DNA of 64,000 nucleotides from Actinotalea endophytica (GTDB lineage: Bacteria > Actinomycetota > Actinomycetes > Actinomycetales > Cellulomonadaceae): assembly GCF_025717005.1 (NCBI RefSeq), contig NZ_JAOVZU010000008.1, positions 1 through 64,000 on the forward strand, read 5' to 3'. A program made the position numbers and the translations under genes. Each line of letters opens with the position of its first letter. The first letter of the stretch is position 1. Shown here in pieces: positions 23,934 through 32,644 of this stretch. The notes beneath the pieces are model-generated. The model was not told where the DNA came from and ran no database searches. It was given only the letters and a program-made list of their open reading frames with translations.

Positions 23934-23997
23934 CGGCCCGGAGCGCCGGGAGCGCCCCGCCTCCCCGGCGTCGCCCGGAGCAGAAACGGCCGCGGGT

Positions 23998-24044
23998 ATG
24001 ACGGAAGCCCCCGACCGGATCATCCGATGGAGGGCTTCTGTCAT
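23998..24044. terminator. bidirectional hairpin between arsR and folD
   Basis: ATGACGGAAGCCC (23998-24010) pairs with GGGCTTCTGTCAT (24032-24044), 13 bp with one G-U pair, and a nested GGAT/ATCC lies in the loop. It sits between two converging genes and can terminate both. Confidence 0.7.
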
Positions 24045-24068
24045 GGTTTACGGCACGCGCGGGGCAGA

Positions 24069-24101
24069 CCTTGAGGGTGAAATAGTGTGATCTGCGTCAC
24101 A
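24069..24101. promoter_or_regulatory. Crp-like module, copy C
   Basis: CTTGA at 24070-24074 is followed exactly 12 nt later by GTGATCT, and TGTGATCTGCGTCACA (24086-24101) is a perfect TGTGA-N6-TCACA site. Spacing and sequence match copies A and B. It lies between the ends of arsR and folD, not upstream of any gene seen here, which makes a simple promoter role unlikely. Confidence 0.65.
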
Positions 24102-24117
24102 TCTGCGCTTCCAGGGT

Positions 24118-25005
24118 TCAGGCCCGTTCGGCCATCTCCACCACATTGGCCAGCAGCATGGCGCGGGTCATCGGGCCCACCCCACCAGGGTTGGGCGACA
24201 CCCACGCCGCGACCTGCGCGACGGCCGGGTCGACGTCGCCCACCAGGCGGGCCTTGCCCGTCTCCGCGTCGACGCTCCGCGACACACCCACGTCCAGCAC
24301 CACCGCACCGGGCTTGACGTCGTCCGCGCGCACCAGGCCCGGCACACCGGCCGCAGCCACCACGACGTCGGCCCGTCGCAGGTGCTCGGGCAGGTCGCGG
24401 GTACCGGTGTGGGTGAGCGTGACCGTCGCGTTGTGCTCCCGCCGGGTCAGCAGCAGCCCGATGGACCGACCCACCGTGGTCCCCCGACCGAGCACCACCA
24501 CGTGCTTGCCCGCGACGCTCAGGCCGTAGCGCGCCATGAGCTCGAGGATTCCGCGCGGCGTGCACGGCAGCGGCGAGGTGATCGGCTCGGACACCCGCAG
24601 CACCAGCCGCCCGAGGTTCGTGGGGTGCAGACCGTCGGCGTCCTTCGCCGGGTCGATCCGCTCGAGCACCGCGTTGGTGTCCATCCCGGCGGGCAGCGGG
24701 AGCTGCACGATGTAGCCGGTGCACGCCGGATCCGCGTTGAGCCGGTCGATCGCCGCCTCCACGTCGGCCTGGGACGCGTCGGTCGGCAGGTCGACGCGGA
24801 TCGACGCGATGCCGACCTCGGCACAGTCCCGGTGCTTGCCGGCGACGTAGGCGTGCGAACCGGGGTCGTCGCCGACGAGCACGGTGCCGAGCCCGGGGGT
24901 GACCCCCCGAGCCCGGAGGGCGACGACCCGGTCGGCGAGCTCGGCCTTGATCGCAGCCGCGGTCGCCTTGCCGTCGAGGACCTGTGCCGTGGCCGCCTCG
25001 CTCAC
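24118..25005 (-). CDS. folD: bifunctional methylene-THF dehydrogenase/methenyl-THF cyclohydrolase
   Basis: A 295-residue enzyme that interconverts 5,10-methylene-THF and 10-formyl-THF, using NADP. Motifs: [14 protein letters not shown] with the catalytic lysine region, [13 protein letters not shown], the dinucleotide site [17 protein letters not shown] and the C-terminal [15 protein letters not shown]. The GTG start overlaps the glyA stop (GTGA), so the two are one operon under the ZTP riboswitch upstream of glyA. Together they turn serine into formyl-THF for purine synthesis. Confidence 0.96.
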   Translation of the reverse strand: MSEAATAQVLDGKATAAAIKAELADRVVALRARGVTPGLGTVLVGDDPGSHAYVAGKHRDCAEVGIASIRVDLPTDASQADVEAAIDRLNADPACTGYIVQLPLPAGMDTNAVLERIDPAKDADGLHPTNLGRLVLRVSEPITSPLPCTPRGILELMARYGLSVAGKHVVVLGRGTTVGRSIGLLLTRREHNATVTLTHTGTRDLPEHLRRADVVVAAAGVPGLVRADDVKPGAVVLDVGVSRSVDAETGKARLVGDVDPAVAQVAAWVSPNPGGVGPMTRAMLLANVVEMAERA

Positions 25006-26285
25006 TGAGCCAGGCCGGGGTAGAGCGGGAAGGCCGAGGTCAGCTTCTCGACCCGCGCGCGCAGGGCCTCGACGTCCGCCGTGGCGCCGTCGATCAGCGC
25101 GGTGGCGATGATGTCGGCGACCTCGGTGAACTCCTCCGCGCCGAAGCCGCGGGTCGCGAGCGCCGGCGTGCCGATCCGCAGACCCGAGGTCACGCGCGGC
25201 GGGCGCGGGTCGAACGGCACCGCGTTGCGGTTCACCGTGATGCCCGCCTCGTGCAGCAGGTCCTCGGCCTGCTGACCGTCCAGCGCGCTGCGCCGCAGGT
25301 CGACGAGCACCAGGTGCACGTCGGTGCCGCCGGTGAGGACCGAGACCCCGGCGGCCTCGACGTCCGGACGGTTGAGCCGCTCGGCGATGATCGCCGCGCC
25401 CTCGACCGTGCGCTGCTGGCGGTCCTTGAAGCCGTCGGTCGCGGCGATCTTGAACGCCACCGCCTTGGCCGCGACCACGTGCATCAGCGGGCCGCCCTGC
25501 TGCCCGGGGAACACCGCGGAGTCGATCTTCTTCGCCCACTCCTCCTTGGCCAGGATGAAGCCGGACCGGGGGCCGCCGATCGTCTTGTGCACCGTGGACG
25601 ACACGACGTCGGCGTACGGCACCGGGCTCGGGTGCAGGCCCGCGGCGACCAGACCGGCGAAGTGGGCCATGTCGACCCAGAGCTTGGCGCCGACCTCGTC
25701 GGCGATCTCCCGGAAGGCTGCGAAGTCGAGCTGGCGGGGGTAGGCCGACCAGCCGGCGATGATCACCTCGGGCTCGTGCTCGTGCGCGGCCTTGCGCACG
25801 GCGTCCATGTCGATCAGGAACGTGCTCGGGTCCACGCCGTAGGCCGCGACGTCGTACAGCCGGCCCGAGAAGTTGATCTTCATGCCATGCGTCAGGTGGC
25901 CGCCGTGCGCGAGCTCGAGGCCGAGGATCCGGTCGCCGGCCGTGGCGAGCGCGTGCAGCACGGCGGCGTTCGCGGTGGCGCCCGAGTGCGGCTGGACGTT
26001 CGCGTGCTCGGCGCCGAACAGCTCCTTGGCCCGGACGATCGCGAGGTTCTCGGCGATGTCGACCTGCTCGCAGCCGCCGTAGTAGCGGCGGCCCGGGTAG
26101 CCCTCGGCGTACTTGTTGGTGAGCACGGACCCGGCCGCCTGGAGCACGGCGCGCGGCACGAAGTTCTCGCTCGCGATCATCTCGAGCGTGTCGCGCTGAC
26201 GGGTGAGCTCACCGTCCAGGACGGCGGCGATCTCCGGGTCGACCTCGGCGAGGGACTGGTTCAGGACGTCGGGCTCGGCACTCAT
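25002..26285 (-). CDS. glyA: serine hydroxymethyltransferase
   Basis: A 427-residue PLP enzyme that makes glycine and methylene-THF from serine. The PLP lysine is in [35 protein letters not shown] and [14 protein letters not shown] near the N-terminus bind substrate and folate. Length is normal. The ATG at 26283-26285 opens the glyA-folD operon. The leader carries a ZTP/pfl riboswitch, so expression should rise when formyl-THF runs short and AICAR/ZTP accumulates. Confidence 0.97.
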   Translation of the reverse strand: MSAEPDVLNQSLAEVDPEIAAVLDGELTRQRDTLEMIASENFVPRAVLQAAGSVLTNKYAEGYPGRRYYGGCEQVDIAENLAIVRAKELFGAEHANVQPHSGATANAAVLHALATAGDRILGLELAHGGHLTHGMKINFSGRLYDVAAYGVDPSTFLIDMDAVRKAAHEHEPEVIIAGWSAYPRQLDFAAFREIADEVGAKLWVDMAHFAGLVAAGLHPSPVPYADVVSSTVHKTIGGPRSGFILAKEEWAKKIDSAVFPGQQGGPLMHVVAAKAVAFKIAATDGFKDRQQRTVEGAAIIAERLNRPDVEAAGVSVLTGGTDVHLVLVDLRRSALDGQQAEDLLHEAGITVNRNAVPFDPRPPRVTSGLRIGTPALATRGFGAEEFTEVADIIATALIDGATADVEALRARVEKLTSAFPLYPGLAQ

Positions 26286-26354
26286 GGCGGCTCCTCGGCT
26301 CGGTGCTGCGCGGGGTCCCGGTTCCGTCCCGGGCGCGCACCACTGCGGTGGCTG

Positions 26355-26458
26355 CCCAGGGCCCAGGCGTTCGACCCGCGGCGTTCCGACTCGGAGCCTG
26401 AGCCCCGATGCGCCGCTCCCCGGTGGTGGTCCACCTACGCCAGTCGCGGCGCGCCAAG
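26355..26458 (-). ncRNA. ZTP (pfl) riboswitch upstream of glyA-folD
   Basis: On the minus strand the leader reads GCGACTGGCG, then GGTGGACC, CCACCGGGGAGCG, a variable helix and CGCCTGGGC. These are the conserved blocks of the pfl/ZTP riboswitch in their usual order, including the pseudoknot-forming CCGGGG and the terminal CCTGGGC. A closely matching copy lies upstream of purH. Downstream, CCCGGG and CCGGGA-type complementary stretches may form the expression switch. Recognition is by sequence blocks and gene context. Confidence 0.92.
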
Positions 26459-26535
26459 CCTAGCAAGCGTCGGGCCGTCCGGCCGCGGCGGGTCCACCCC
26501 GGCGGGCACCGTCGGGCACGAGCGGGCCGCGTCCG

Positions 26536-27582
26536 TCAGCAGGTCGCCCACATCGCGCAGCCGGCCAGCTCGAGCGTCGGCTGCATCGGGATCTCCGAGG
26601 TCGGGTCCTGGTCGGTCACCACCGCCCAGGTGTCCTGGTCCAGGTAGTGCGTCGCGATCACCAGGCCCGTCGCGGCGTCGCGGTAGTACTCGACGTCGGG
26701 CCCGTCGCCGAGGGCGTACGTGAAGTGCACGATCTCCGCGGGCCGCCCGTCCGGGTCGGTGCCCACGCGCGACTCGGCACCGGGTACGGCGACCGCGACC
26801 GCCCACAGCGCCTGACGCAGCGGCTCCGGCAACGTCCCGTTGCTCCAGGCGAGGAGCTCGGTGGCGCTCTGGAAGACGCGCTGGTCGGCGGGGCCCCGGC
26901 CCGCGCCGATGGCCGCGTCGGCGGCCACGCTGGCGCGGATCACCGCGTCCAGCTCGACGGGGTCGACGGGCAGGTAGGCCGGTTCTGCGAGCATCTGCAG
27001 GTCCACGCCGTCGATCACGTAGTGGCCGAGCACGTACGACGGGCCGTAGGCGAACGCATCGTCCGTTCCCGTGCCCTCGACCGCCAGGCCCGGCCGCTCG
27101 CGGCTCAACCAGTAGTCCCGATGCGTCAGCGTGACCCCGTCACCGTCGCGGTAGTCCTCGCCGTAGTGCCAGTACAGCTCGTCGCCCGGCCACGGGTCCC
27201 CGGAGACCCCGGTGACCGAACCGTCGGCCGAGACCGCGAGCCCCGCCACGCCGTACGGGGCCACCGGCGCCGGGAGCGCCGCCGCGGAGGCGTCCGCATC
27301 CTGAGGTGCGCTCGGACCGTCCGACGGCGGCGCCGATGACGAACCGGTGCCCGTGCCGGCGGGCAGCAGGGTCGTCGGACGGCCCGTGAGACCGGACACC
27401 GCCACCTGGCCGGCCCAGCCGACACCGACCACGACCACCGCGACGACCAGCGCCACGATCCCCCGGTGCATCGCGCGACGCCGTCGACCACGCGCCATGA
27501 TGTCGCTCGCGTCGACGTCGATCGGCGGGACCAGCACCTCGACGCGCGCACGCATCGCCGTCACGAACTCCTCGTCGGTCAT
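26536..27582 (-). CDS. membrane-anchored protein, possible anti-sigma partner
   Basis: A 348-residue protein with a 38-residue cytoplasmic N-terminus (MTDEEFVTAMRARVEVL, then basic ARGRRRRAMHRG), one membrane helix (about 40-60) and a long extracytoplasmic domain with no enzyme motif recognised. It resembles CU044_5270-type proteins that follow SigE-family sigma genes in actinobacteria. Its ATG overlaps the sigma stop (ATGA). This coupling and the cytoplasmic segment suggest it could hold the sigma factor, but no zinc-binding anti-sigma HxxxCxxC motif is seen. Function is inferred from context. Confidence 0.8.
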   Translation of the reverse strand: MTDEEFVTAMRARVEVLVPPIDVDASDIMARGRRRRAMHRGIVALVVAVVVVGVGWAGQVAVSGLTGRPTTLLPAGTGTGSSSAPPSDGPSAPQDADASAAALPAPVAPYGVAGLAVSADGSVTGVSGDPWPGDELYWHYGEDYRDGDGVTLTHRDYWLSRERPGLAVEGTGTDDAFAYGPSYVLGHYVIDGVDLQMLAEPAYLPVDPVELDAVIRASVAADAAIGAGRGPADQRVFQSATELLAWSNGTLPEPLRQALWAVAVAVPGAESRVGTDPDGRPAEIVHFTYALGDGPDVEYYRDAATGLVIATHYLDQDTWAVVTDQDPTSEIPMQPTLELAGCAMWATC

Positions 27583-28223
27583 CGCGCTCCCACCTCGCCT
27601 CGCGGCTCCTCGCCCGCACCGAGCTCGCGGCGCAGCCTCGTCAGCGCCCTCGAGCCCGTCGACTTCACCGTGCCGACCGAGATCCCGAGATCCTCGGCCA
27701 CCTCGCTCTCGGTCATCCCGACCAGGTGACGAAGCACCACCACACGGCGCTGCCGGGCCGGGAGCATCGCCAGCGCCCGGACGAGGCGGTCGCGCTCGGC
27801 CTGGACGGCCTCGGTCGCGGGCACACCGGCGTCCGGCATCGAGGCCGGCTCGACCACGACCTCACGGCGGCGACGACGCCAGGTCGAGATCCGCTGGTTC
27901 GCGAGCACGCGTCGGGCGTACGCGAGCGGCTCGCGCTCCCTCGCCCGGGGCCACGCGACGTAGGTCTTGACCAGCGCCTGCTGCACGAGCTCCTCGGCCT
28001 GGTGGGCGTCGCCGCACAGCAGCCAGGCCGTGCGCATCAGCGCAGATCGCGACTCGTCCACGAAGGCGGTGAACTCCTCGTCGCGCCCCAGGCCGGGGTC
28101 GACCCTGACCGTCTGAACCTCGCCCGGCGGTTCCTGCGGCCCCCGGTCCCCGTCGGCGACCACCGATGGAGCGCGTTCGCGTCCCGGCCCGAACCCGTCC
28201 TCGTGCACCGACAGCGCCCCCAT
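27579..28223 (-). CDS. SigE-family (ECF41-independent SigE) RNA polymerase sigma factor
   Basis: A 214-residue ECF sigma factor from the ATG at 28221-28223 (MGALSVHEDGFG). A 45-residue N-terminal extension precedes region 2 (FTAFVDESRSALMRTAWLL, continuing to QALVKTYVAWPRA) and region 4 (ALAMLPARQRRVVVLRH, continuing to SEVAEDLGISVGTVKS). These sequences match the SigE family of Streptomyces and relatives (SigE-type, about 170-220 residues). An internal start is possible because the extension is not conserved. It is co-transcribed with the membrane protein downstream, which is likely its regulator. Confidence 0.92.
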   Translation of the reverse strand: MGALSVHEDGFGPGRERAPSVVADGDRGPQEPPGEVQTVRVDPGLGRDEEFTAFVDESRSALMRTAWLLCGDAHQAEELVQQALVKTYVAWPRAREREPLAYARRVLANQRISTWRRRRREVVVEPASMPDAGVPATEAVQAERDRLVRALAMLPARQRRVVVLRHLVGMTESEVAEDLGISVGTVKSTGSRALTRLRRELGAGEEPRGEVGAR

Positions 28224-28279
28224 GCCTGACTCACGCACGAACCGCGCAGAAGGTTGCCTCCCGCGGCGGACGAGATTGC

Positions 28280-28792
28280 TCAGGCGTCGCCGGTGAGCGC
28301 CGACGCGTCGGCGCCCTCGCCGAGGATCTTGCGGAGGTAGGCGTAGGTGAGGTCGCCGGTGGTCTGGTCGAACTCGTGCTCGAAACCGTGCTTGCCGTAC
28401 ATCGCGAGGTTGGCCACCGAGTCCTTCCCGGTGAACACCCACACCTCGGAGATGCCCTGCGGCAGGTAGCCGGGCACGGCGAGCAACATCTGCGTGCCGA
28501 TCCCCTGGCCCTGCAGGTCGGGCGCCACGGCGAGCCGGCCGAGCGTCGCCTTCGTGCCCTCCACGGCCACCCGGATCGAACCGACGAGCCGCGGGCCGAG
28601 CCACGCCCCGATCGTCACGACGGACCGGTCGGCGAGGTCCGCGCGCAGCTCCTCCAGGGTCTGGGTCAGCGGAGGGATGTGCGGGTCGTCGTACAGCTGC
28701 GCCTCGCTGACGAACGCCGCCCGGCGCACGGTGAGGAGCTCACCGGCGTCGGCGTCGCCGACCAGGTCGATCCGGACCTCGGGGGTGCTCAT
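28280..28792 (-). CDS. GNAT-family N-acetyltransferase
   Basis: A 170-residue GNAT enzyme from the ATG at 28790-28792. The acetyl-CoA site is LGRLAVAPDLQGQGIGTQML (near residues 84-103), with the Q/RxxGxG/A motif intact, and an FTGKDSVANLAMYGKHGF segment forms motif B. Substrate unknown. It is 57 bp upstream of the sigma gene on the same strand but with no sign of coupling. Confidence 0.9.
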   Translation of the reverse strand: MSTPEVRIDLVGDADAGELLTVRRAAFVSEAQLYDDPHIPPLTQTLEELRADLADRSVVTIGAWLGPRLVGSIRVAVEGTKATLGRLAVAPDLQGQGIGTQMLLAVPGYLPQGISEVWVFTGKDSVANLAMYGKHGFEHEFDQTTGDLTYAYLRKILGEGADASALTGDA

Positions 28793-28934
28793 GCCGCCAT
28801 CGTCCCATCCGGCGGCCCGGGGGGCGACCAGCGCTCCGGATGACGGACCGCTCGTGGCCGGATCGCGACCGACGGGGCCGGACGGGCGACCCCGGGGCGG
28901 AGTGGACCGCGACACGACACCGGTACCGTCGAGC

Positions 28935-29693
28935 TCACCACGGCTCAGTCGGCGCCGCGGGGTGGGCCGACCGCCAGCGCCACGTCGCGAGCATGCGGTC
29001 GAGCGCGTCCACCGCACGCGCGTGGTGCGACGCGGACAGCACCCCGACCGCGAACGCCCAACCCTCGTGGTCCACGTGCGTGTCGGTGAGCATCCGCGCT
29101 CCGCCCCGAGTGGACATCGTCAGCCGCCACCCGTGCCCGAGCCCGGTGGGTGCGTAGTCGACGGGACCGACCACGCTCCACCCCTCGATCCCACGCGTGT
29201 GGACACCGACCGCTCGGGTCTCGGCCGCCTCGAGCGTCCCGGGCGAGCCGTCCGGGTTCGGGTAGGGCGCCCCGACACGTCCGAAGCAGGTCACGAGCAC
29301 GTAGGTGCCGGCCGCGAGCTCGATGGCGGCGTCCTGACGCGAGCCGTCCGGGCCGGGCTCGTGCGGAGCGTGCCTGGGCGGCGCGGGCGCCATCATGCCC
29401 CAGCCGGGCCGGCCGTCACCGTACGGTCGCACCATCACCGGCGTGGTCAGGAGGTAGGGGTCACGCGGCGAGCGCGCGCCCCCCAGGAGCCGCGTCCTGC
29501 GCGCGCGGCGGCGCATCTCCCGCGCCTGGTCCGGCGGGAACCGCCACGTGACCTTCCAGATCAGGTACTCGCGCGTGGCGAGGCGGAGGACGACCAGGAA
29601 CACGAGCGCCCAGAACGCGTACCAGGCCAGGTGGACGAGGAACCCCAGCACCCGAACCAGCGGGTCGTCGGCCCAGAGGTACCAGTCGAACAC
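28935..29693 (-). CDS. hypothetical membrane-anchored protein
   Basis: A 252-residue protein. The GTG at 29691-29693 (VFDWYLWADDPLVR) is preceded by a strong GGGGGAGGAG ribosome site, which decides the start. One long N-terminal membrane helix (about residues 14-40) is followed by a basic stretch (RRRARRTRLLGG) and a soluble domain of about 180 residues containing two Cys/Trp-rich patches (YVLVTCFGRVGAPYPNP; GIEGWSVVGPVDYAPTG). No known domain is recognised. It is divergent from purU by 84 bp. Function unknown. Confidence 0.75.
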   Translation of the reverse strand: MFDWYLWADDPLVRVLGFLVHLAWYAFWALVFLVVLRLATREYLIWKVTWRFPPDQAREMRRRARRTRLLGGARSPRDPYLLTTPVMVRPYGDGRPGWGMMAPAPPRHAPHEPGPDGSRQDAAIELAAGTYVLVTCFGRVGAPYPNPDGSPGTLEAAETRAVGVHTRGIEGWSVVGPVDYAPTGLGHGWRLTMSTRGGARMLTDTHVDHEGWAFAVGVLSASHHARAVDALDRMLATWRWRSAHPAAPTEPW

Positions 29694-29777
29694 GTCGCTC
29701 CTCCCCCACGAACCCGTCCGGACGCTCATCGGCACCGCGGGCACGCCGCTTGACCCTCGACCGGTAGCCTCGCCGCT

Positions 29778-30677
29778 GTGACCACCCAGCCCACCGACCC
29801 GTCCTCGACACCCGGCCTCGAGGCCACCCCCGGACCCGCCCACCTCGTGCTCACGCTGTCCTGCCCGGACCGCCCCGGCATCGTGCGCGCCGTGGCCGGG
29901 CTGCTCGCCGACCACGGCGGCAACATCACCGAGTCGCAGCAGTTCGGCGACCCGCTGTCCGGGCTGTTCTTCATGCGGGTGCAGGTCGAGACGCCGGTCG
30001 GTCGCGCGGCGCTGGTGCCCGCGATCGAGACGCTCGCCGCCGAGTTCGGCATGACCTGGGACCTCGACGTGGTCGGCCGCCGGATGCGCACCCTGGTCAT
30101 GGTGTCCACGGCCGCGCACTGCCTGCACGACCTGCTGTTCCGTCGCGAGTCCGAGGGCCTGCCGATCGACATCGTCGGCGTGGTGTCGAACCACACCGAC
30201 CTGGAAGGCCTCGCGGACTTCTACGGGATCGGCTTCCACCACGTCCCGGTGACCAAGGCCACCAAGGAGCAGGCCGAGGCGGAGCTGCTCCGCCTGGTCG
30301 CCGAGCTCGACGTCGAGCTCGTGGTGCTGGCGCGCTACATGCAGATCCTGTCCGACGACCTGTGCTCACAGCTGGCCGGCCGGGCGATCAACATCCACCA
30401 CTCCTTCCTGCCCAGCTTCAAGGGCGCCCGCCCTTACGCCCAGGCGCACGAGCGCGGCGTGAAGATCATCGGGGCGACGGCGCACTACGTCACGGCCGAC
30501 CTGGACGAGGGCCCGATCATCGAGCAGGACGTCGAGCGGGTGGACCACACCCGGACGGTCAACGACCTGGTCGCGCTCGGTCAGGACGTCGAACGGCGTG
30601 CTCTGGCCCGCGCCGTGCGCTGGCACGCCGAGCACCGCGTGCTGCTCGACGGGCACCGCACCATCGTCTTCCGCTGA
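29778..30677 (+). CDS. purU: formyltetrahydrofolate deformylase
   Basis: A 299-residue enzyme that hydrolyses 10-formyl-THF to THF and formate, balancing the folate pool. An N-terminal ACT domain (residues 23-100: LTLSCPDRPGIVRAVAG) is followed by the formyltransferase fold, with the active-site segments INIHHSFLPSFKGARPYAQA and IGATAHYVTADLDEGPIIEQD; the Asn-His-Asp triad is recognisable. GTG start at 29778. It belongs to the same one-carbon network as glyA, folD, purH and purN in this window, but no riboswitch is seen in its 84-bp leader. Confidence 0.96.
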   Translation: MTTQPTDPSSTPGLEATPGPAHLVLTLSCPDRPGIVRAVAGLLADHGGNITESQQFGDPLSGLFFMRVQVETPVGRAALVPAIETLAAEFGMTWDLDVVGRRMRTLVMVSTAAHCLHDLLFRRESEGLPIDIVGVVSNHTDLEGLADFYGIGFHHVPVTKATKEQAEAELLRLVAELDVELVVLARYMQILSDDLCSQLAGRAINIHHSFLPSFKGARPYAQAHERGVKIIGATAHYVTADLDEGPIIEQDVERVDHTRTVNDLVALGQDVERRALARAVRWHAEHRVLLDGHRTIVFR

Positions 30678-30743
30678 GGCGACCGCCGCCCCACCGGCCG
30701 GCGCGGGCGCCTCGGGGCGTGGCCGCGCCCGCAGAGGTCTCCG

Positions 30744-31469
30744 CTACAGGCCCGTCACGGTGTCGCGCGCCGTCACGCAGTACGGCAGACCCGCGGGATC
30801 GGTCAGCACCACCCACCCACGGCGGCGCGCCTCGACGCGGGCGCCGAGCGCGACGTGCCGCTCGACGACCTCGTCCCGCTGCGCACCGGCCGCCAGGTCC
30901 AGGTGCGCACGCACCTGCCCGTCCGGCTCGCCGAGCCGTTGCAGCAGGATGCGCAGCGGTATCCCGTGCGGTCGAGCCAGCTCGGTGAACTCCGCAGGGG
31001 TCTCCGGCCGGTGCTCCCACCCGGTGAGCGCGGCCCAGAAAGCACACTCGGCGTCGTGGCCGGCGGCGGGGATGTCCAGGCACACCTGGTCGACCAGCGC
31101 CCCGCCGTGCGACGACGGACGCACCGCCTCGCCGCGGTGCCGGACGATGCAGAACACGAACCCGCCCGGCGACGCGAGCACCACGTGCCCGTCGGTGTGC
31201 AGCCGGGCTGCGCCGAGCCGCTCGGCCCGGACAGCCACGGCCTCGACGTCATCCACGTGCAGGTCCAGGTGGATCCGCGCCGGCGCGCCGGTCCGCTGCA
31301 CCCGCAGGTAGGCGTCGCCGTCCGGCGGCAGCAGGGTCGCGAACTGCTCGGCGTCGCCGCGTGCCGCGCTGAGCCGCGCACCGGTCACCTGGAGCCAGAA
31401 CTCCGTCCCCGCCCGCCAGTGCGCCGCAGGCAGGTCGACGAACGCGGTCAGCCAGCGGACGTCGCCCAC
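30744..31469 (-). CDS. VOC-family (glyoxalase-like) protein
   Basis: A 241-residue protein with two vicinal-oxygen-chelate modules (about residues 5-115 and 125-238). Each has the beta-alpha-beta-beta-beta pattern; HLDLHVDDVEAVAVRAERLG and HLDLAAGAQRDEVVERHVALG mark the equivalent strands, both followed by a VVLASPGGFVFCIV- or VLTDPAGLPYCV-type end. Such tandem proteins often bind small ligands or antibiotics. It starts (GTG) 2 bp after the sugar permease stop, so it is the last gene of the five-gene sugar operon; a role with the imported sugar is possible but not known. Confidence 0.88.
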   Translation of the reverse strand: MGDVRWLTAFVDLPAAHWRAGTEFWLQVTGARLSAARGDAEQFATLLPPDGDAYLRVQRTGAPARIHLDLHVDDVEAVAVRAERLGAARLHTDGHVVLASPGGFVFCIVRHRGEAVRPSSHGGALVDQVCLDIPAAGHDAECAFWAALTGWEHRPETPAEFTELARPHGIPLRILLQRLGEPDGQVRAHLDLAAGAQRDEVVERHVALGARVEARRRGWVVLTDPAGLPYCVTARDTVTGL

Positions 31470-31471
31470 GG

Positions 31472-32644
31472 CTAGCGCCCCGCCACCGATGCACGGCGCC
31501 GGCCGAGCGCGTCCAGGGTCACCGCGAGCGCGAGCACGAGACCCGTCACGATGTAGCGCGGTGCGCTGTCCAGGTTCAGCAGGGTCAGGCCGGACGAGAT
31601 CGTGCCGACCACGAGCACACCGAGCACCGCGGACCAGGCCGACCCTCGCCCCCCGAACAGGCTCGTGCCGCCGATCACCGCGGCCGCGATCACCGTGAGG
31701 TTCGTGTCCGAGCCCCCCGAGCCCTGGTTCGCCGCCGCGAGCCGGCCGGCCATCATCACACCGCCGAGCGCGGCCAACGACGAGCACGCCACGAACGCCG
31801 ACAGGTAGACCCGGCGCACCGGGTATCCCGCGCGGTGCGCGGAGCCGACGTTCGAGCCGATCGCCCGGACCGAGCGACCCCACCGGGTGCGGCGCAGCAG
31901 CAGGTCGGTCGCCAGCACGAGCAGCAGGAACAGCGCGACCGCGGCGCCGATGCCGCGGTTCGTCTGCAGGTACCAGATCGGCACGAGCGTCACCGCGGCC
32001 AGCCCGCCCGTGCGCAGCGCGAGCGTGCTCGACGACGCCGCAGGCAGCTCCGCGACCAGACGCCGGTGCCGCTCCACGAGCCGGACCGCGAGATCCCCGG
32101 CCAGCAGGAGCCCGACGGCGCCGTAGCTGAGCCAGGCGGGCAGGAACATCTGCTGGTTGAACCGGACGAGCCACGACTCGAACGGCAGGTTGACGGACCC
32201 GGTCGAGCCGAGCACCCGGACCTGCAGGCCCAGGGTGACCAGCAGACCCGCCAGAGTGAGCACGAACGTGGGGACGCCGAGCCGCGTGAACGTCCAGCCG
32301 TACACGGCCCCGACCACCGCCCCGGCGGCGACGGCGGCGGCGATCGCCGCCCAGGCCGGCCACCCCTGCGGCCCGAGCCCGACCGCGACCACCGCGGCGG
32401 CGAGACCGCTGACCGCCCCGGTCGACAGGTCCACCTGACCCACCAGCAGCACGAGCACCACGCCGAGCGTGAGCATGCCCAGCGGCGCGACCTGGAGCGT
32501 CAGGTTCACCAGGTTGTCCGCCGACAGGAAGTTCGGGTTCATCGCCTGGAACACCAGCCAGAGCACCGCGAGAGCCGCGAGCACGGGAACCGACCCGGGG
32601 TCCCGTCGCCAACCCTGCTCGGCCGGGGGGCGCAGCATGCTCAC
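31472..32644 (-). CDS. sugar ABC transporter permease (XylH/RbsC-like)
   Basis: A 390-residue membrane protein with about ten helices, of the branched-chain/monosaccharide permease family. Typical segments: FLSADNLVNLTLQVAPLGMLTLG near residue 50 (family N-motif), LLVGQVDLSTGAVSGL, AIGSNVGSAHRAGYPV in the cytoplasmic loop that contacts the ATPase and AAAVIGGTSLFGGRGSAW near the end. Length near 390 fits XylH better than RbsC (about 320). The GTG start (VSMLRPP) overlaps the ATPase stop. Confidence 0.93.
   Translation of the reverse strand: MSMLRPPAEQGWRRDPGSVPVLAALAVLWLVFQAMNPNFLSADNLVNLTLQVAPLGMLTLGVVLVLLVGQVDLSTGAVSGLAAAVVAVGLGPQGWPAWAAIAAAVAAGAVVGAVYGWTFTRLGVPTFVLTLAGLLVTLGLQVRVLGSTGSVNLPFESWLVRFNQQMFLPAWLSYGAVGLLLAGDLAVRLVERHRRLVAELPAASSSTLALRTGGLAAVTLVPIWYLQTNRGIGAAVALFLLLVLATDLLLRRTRWGRSVRAIGSNVGSAHRAGYPVRRVYLSAFVACSSLAALGGVMMAGRLAAANQGSGGSDTNLTVIAAAVIGGTSLFGGRGSAWSAVLGVLVVGTISSGLTLLNLDSAPRYIVTGLVLALAVTLDALGRRRASVAGR

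Noticed and set aside
23998-24044. tRNA or small RNA gene
   Set aside because: It is a simple long stem with a nested small hairpin and no cloverleaf; a bidirectional terminator fits better.
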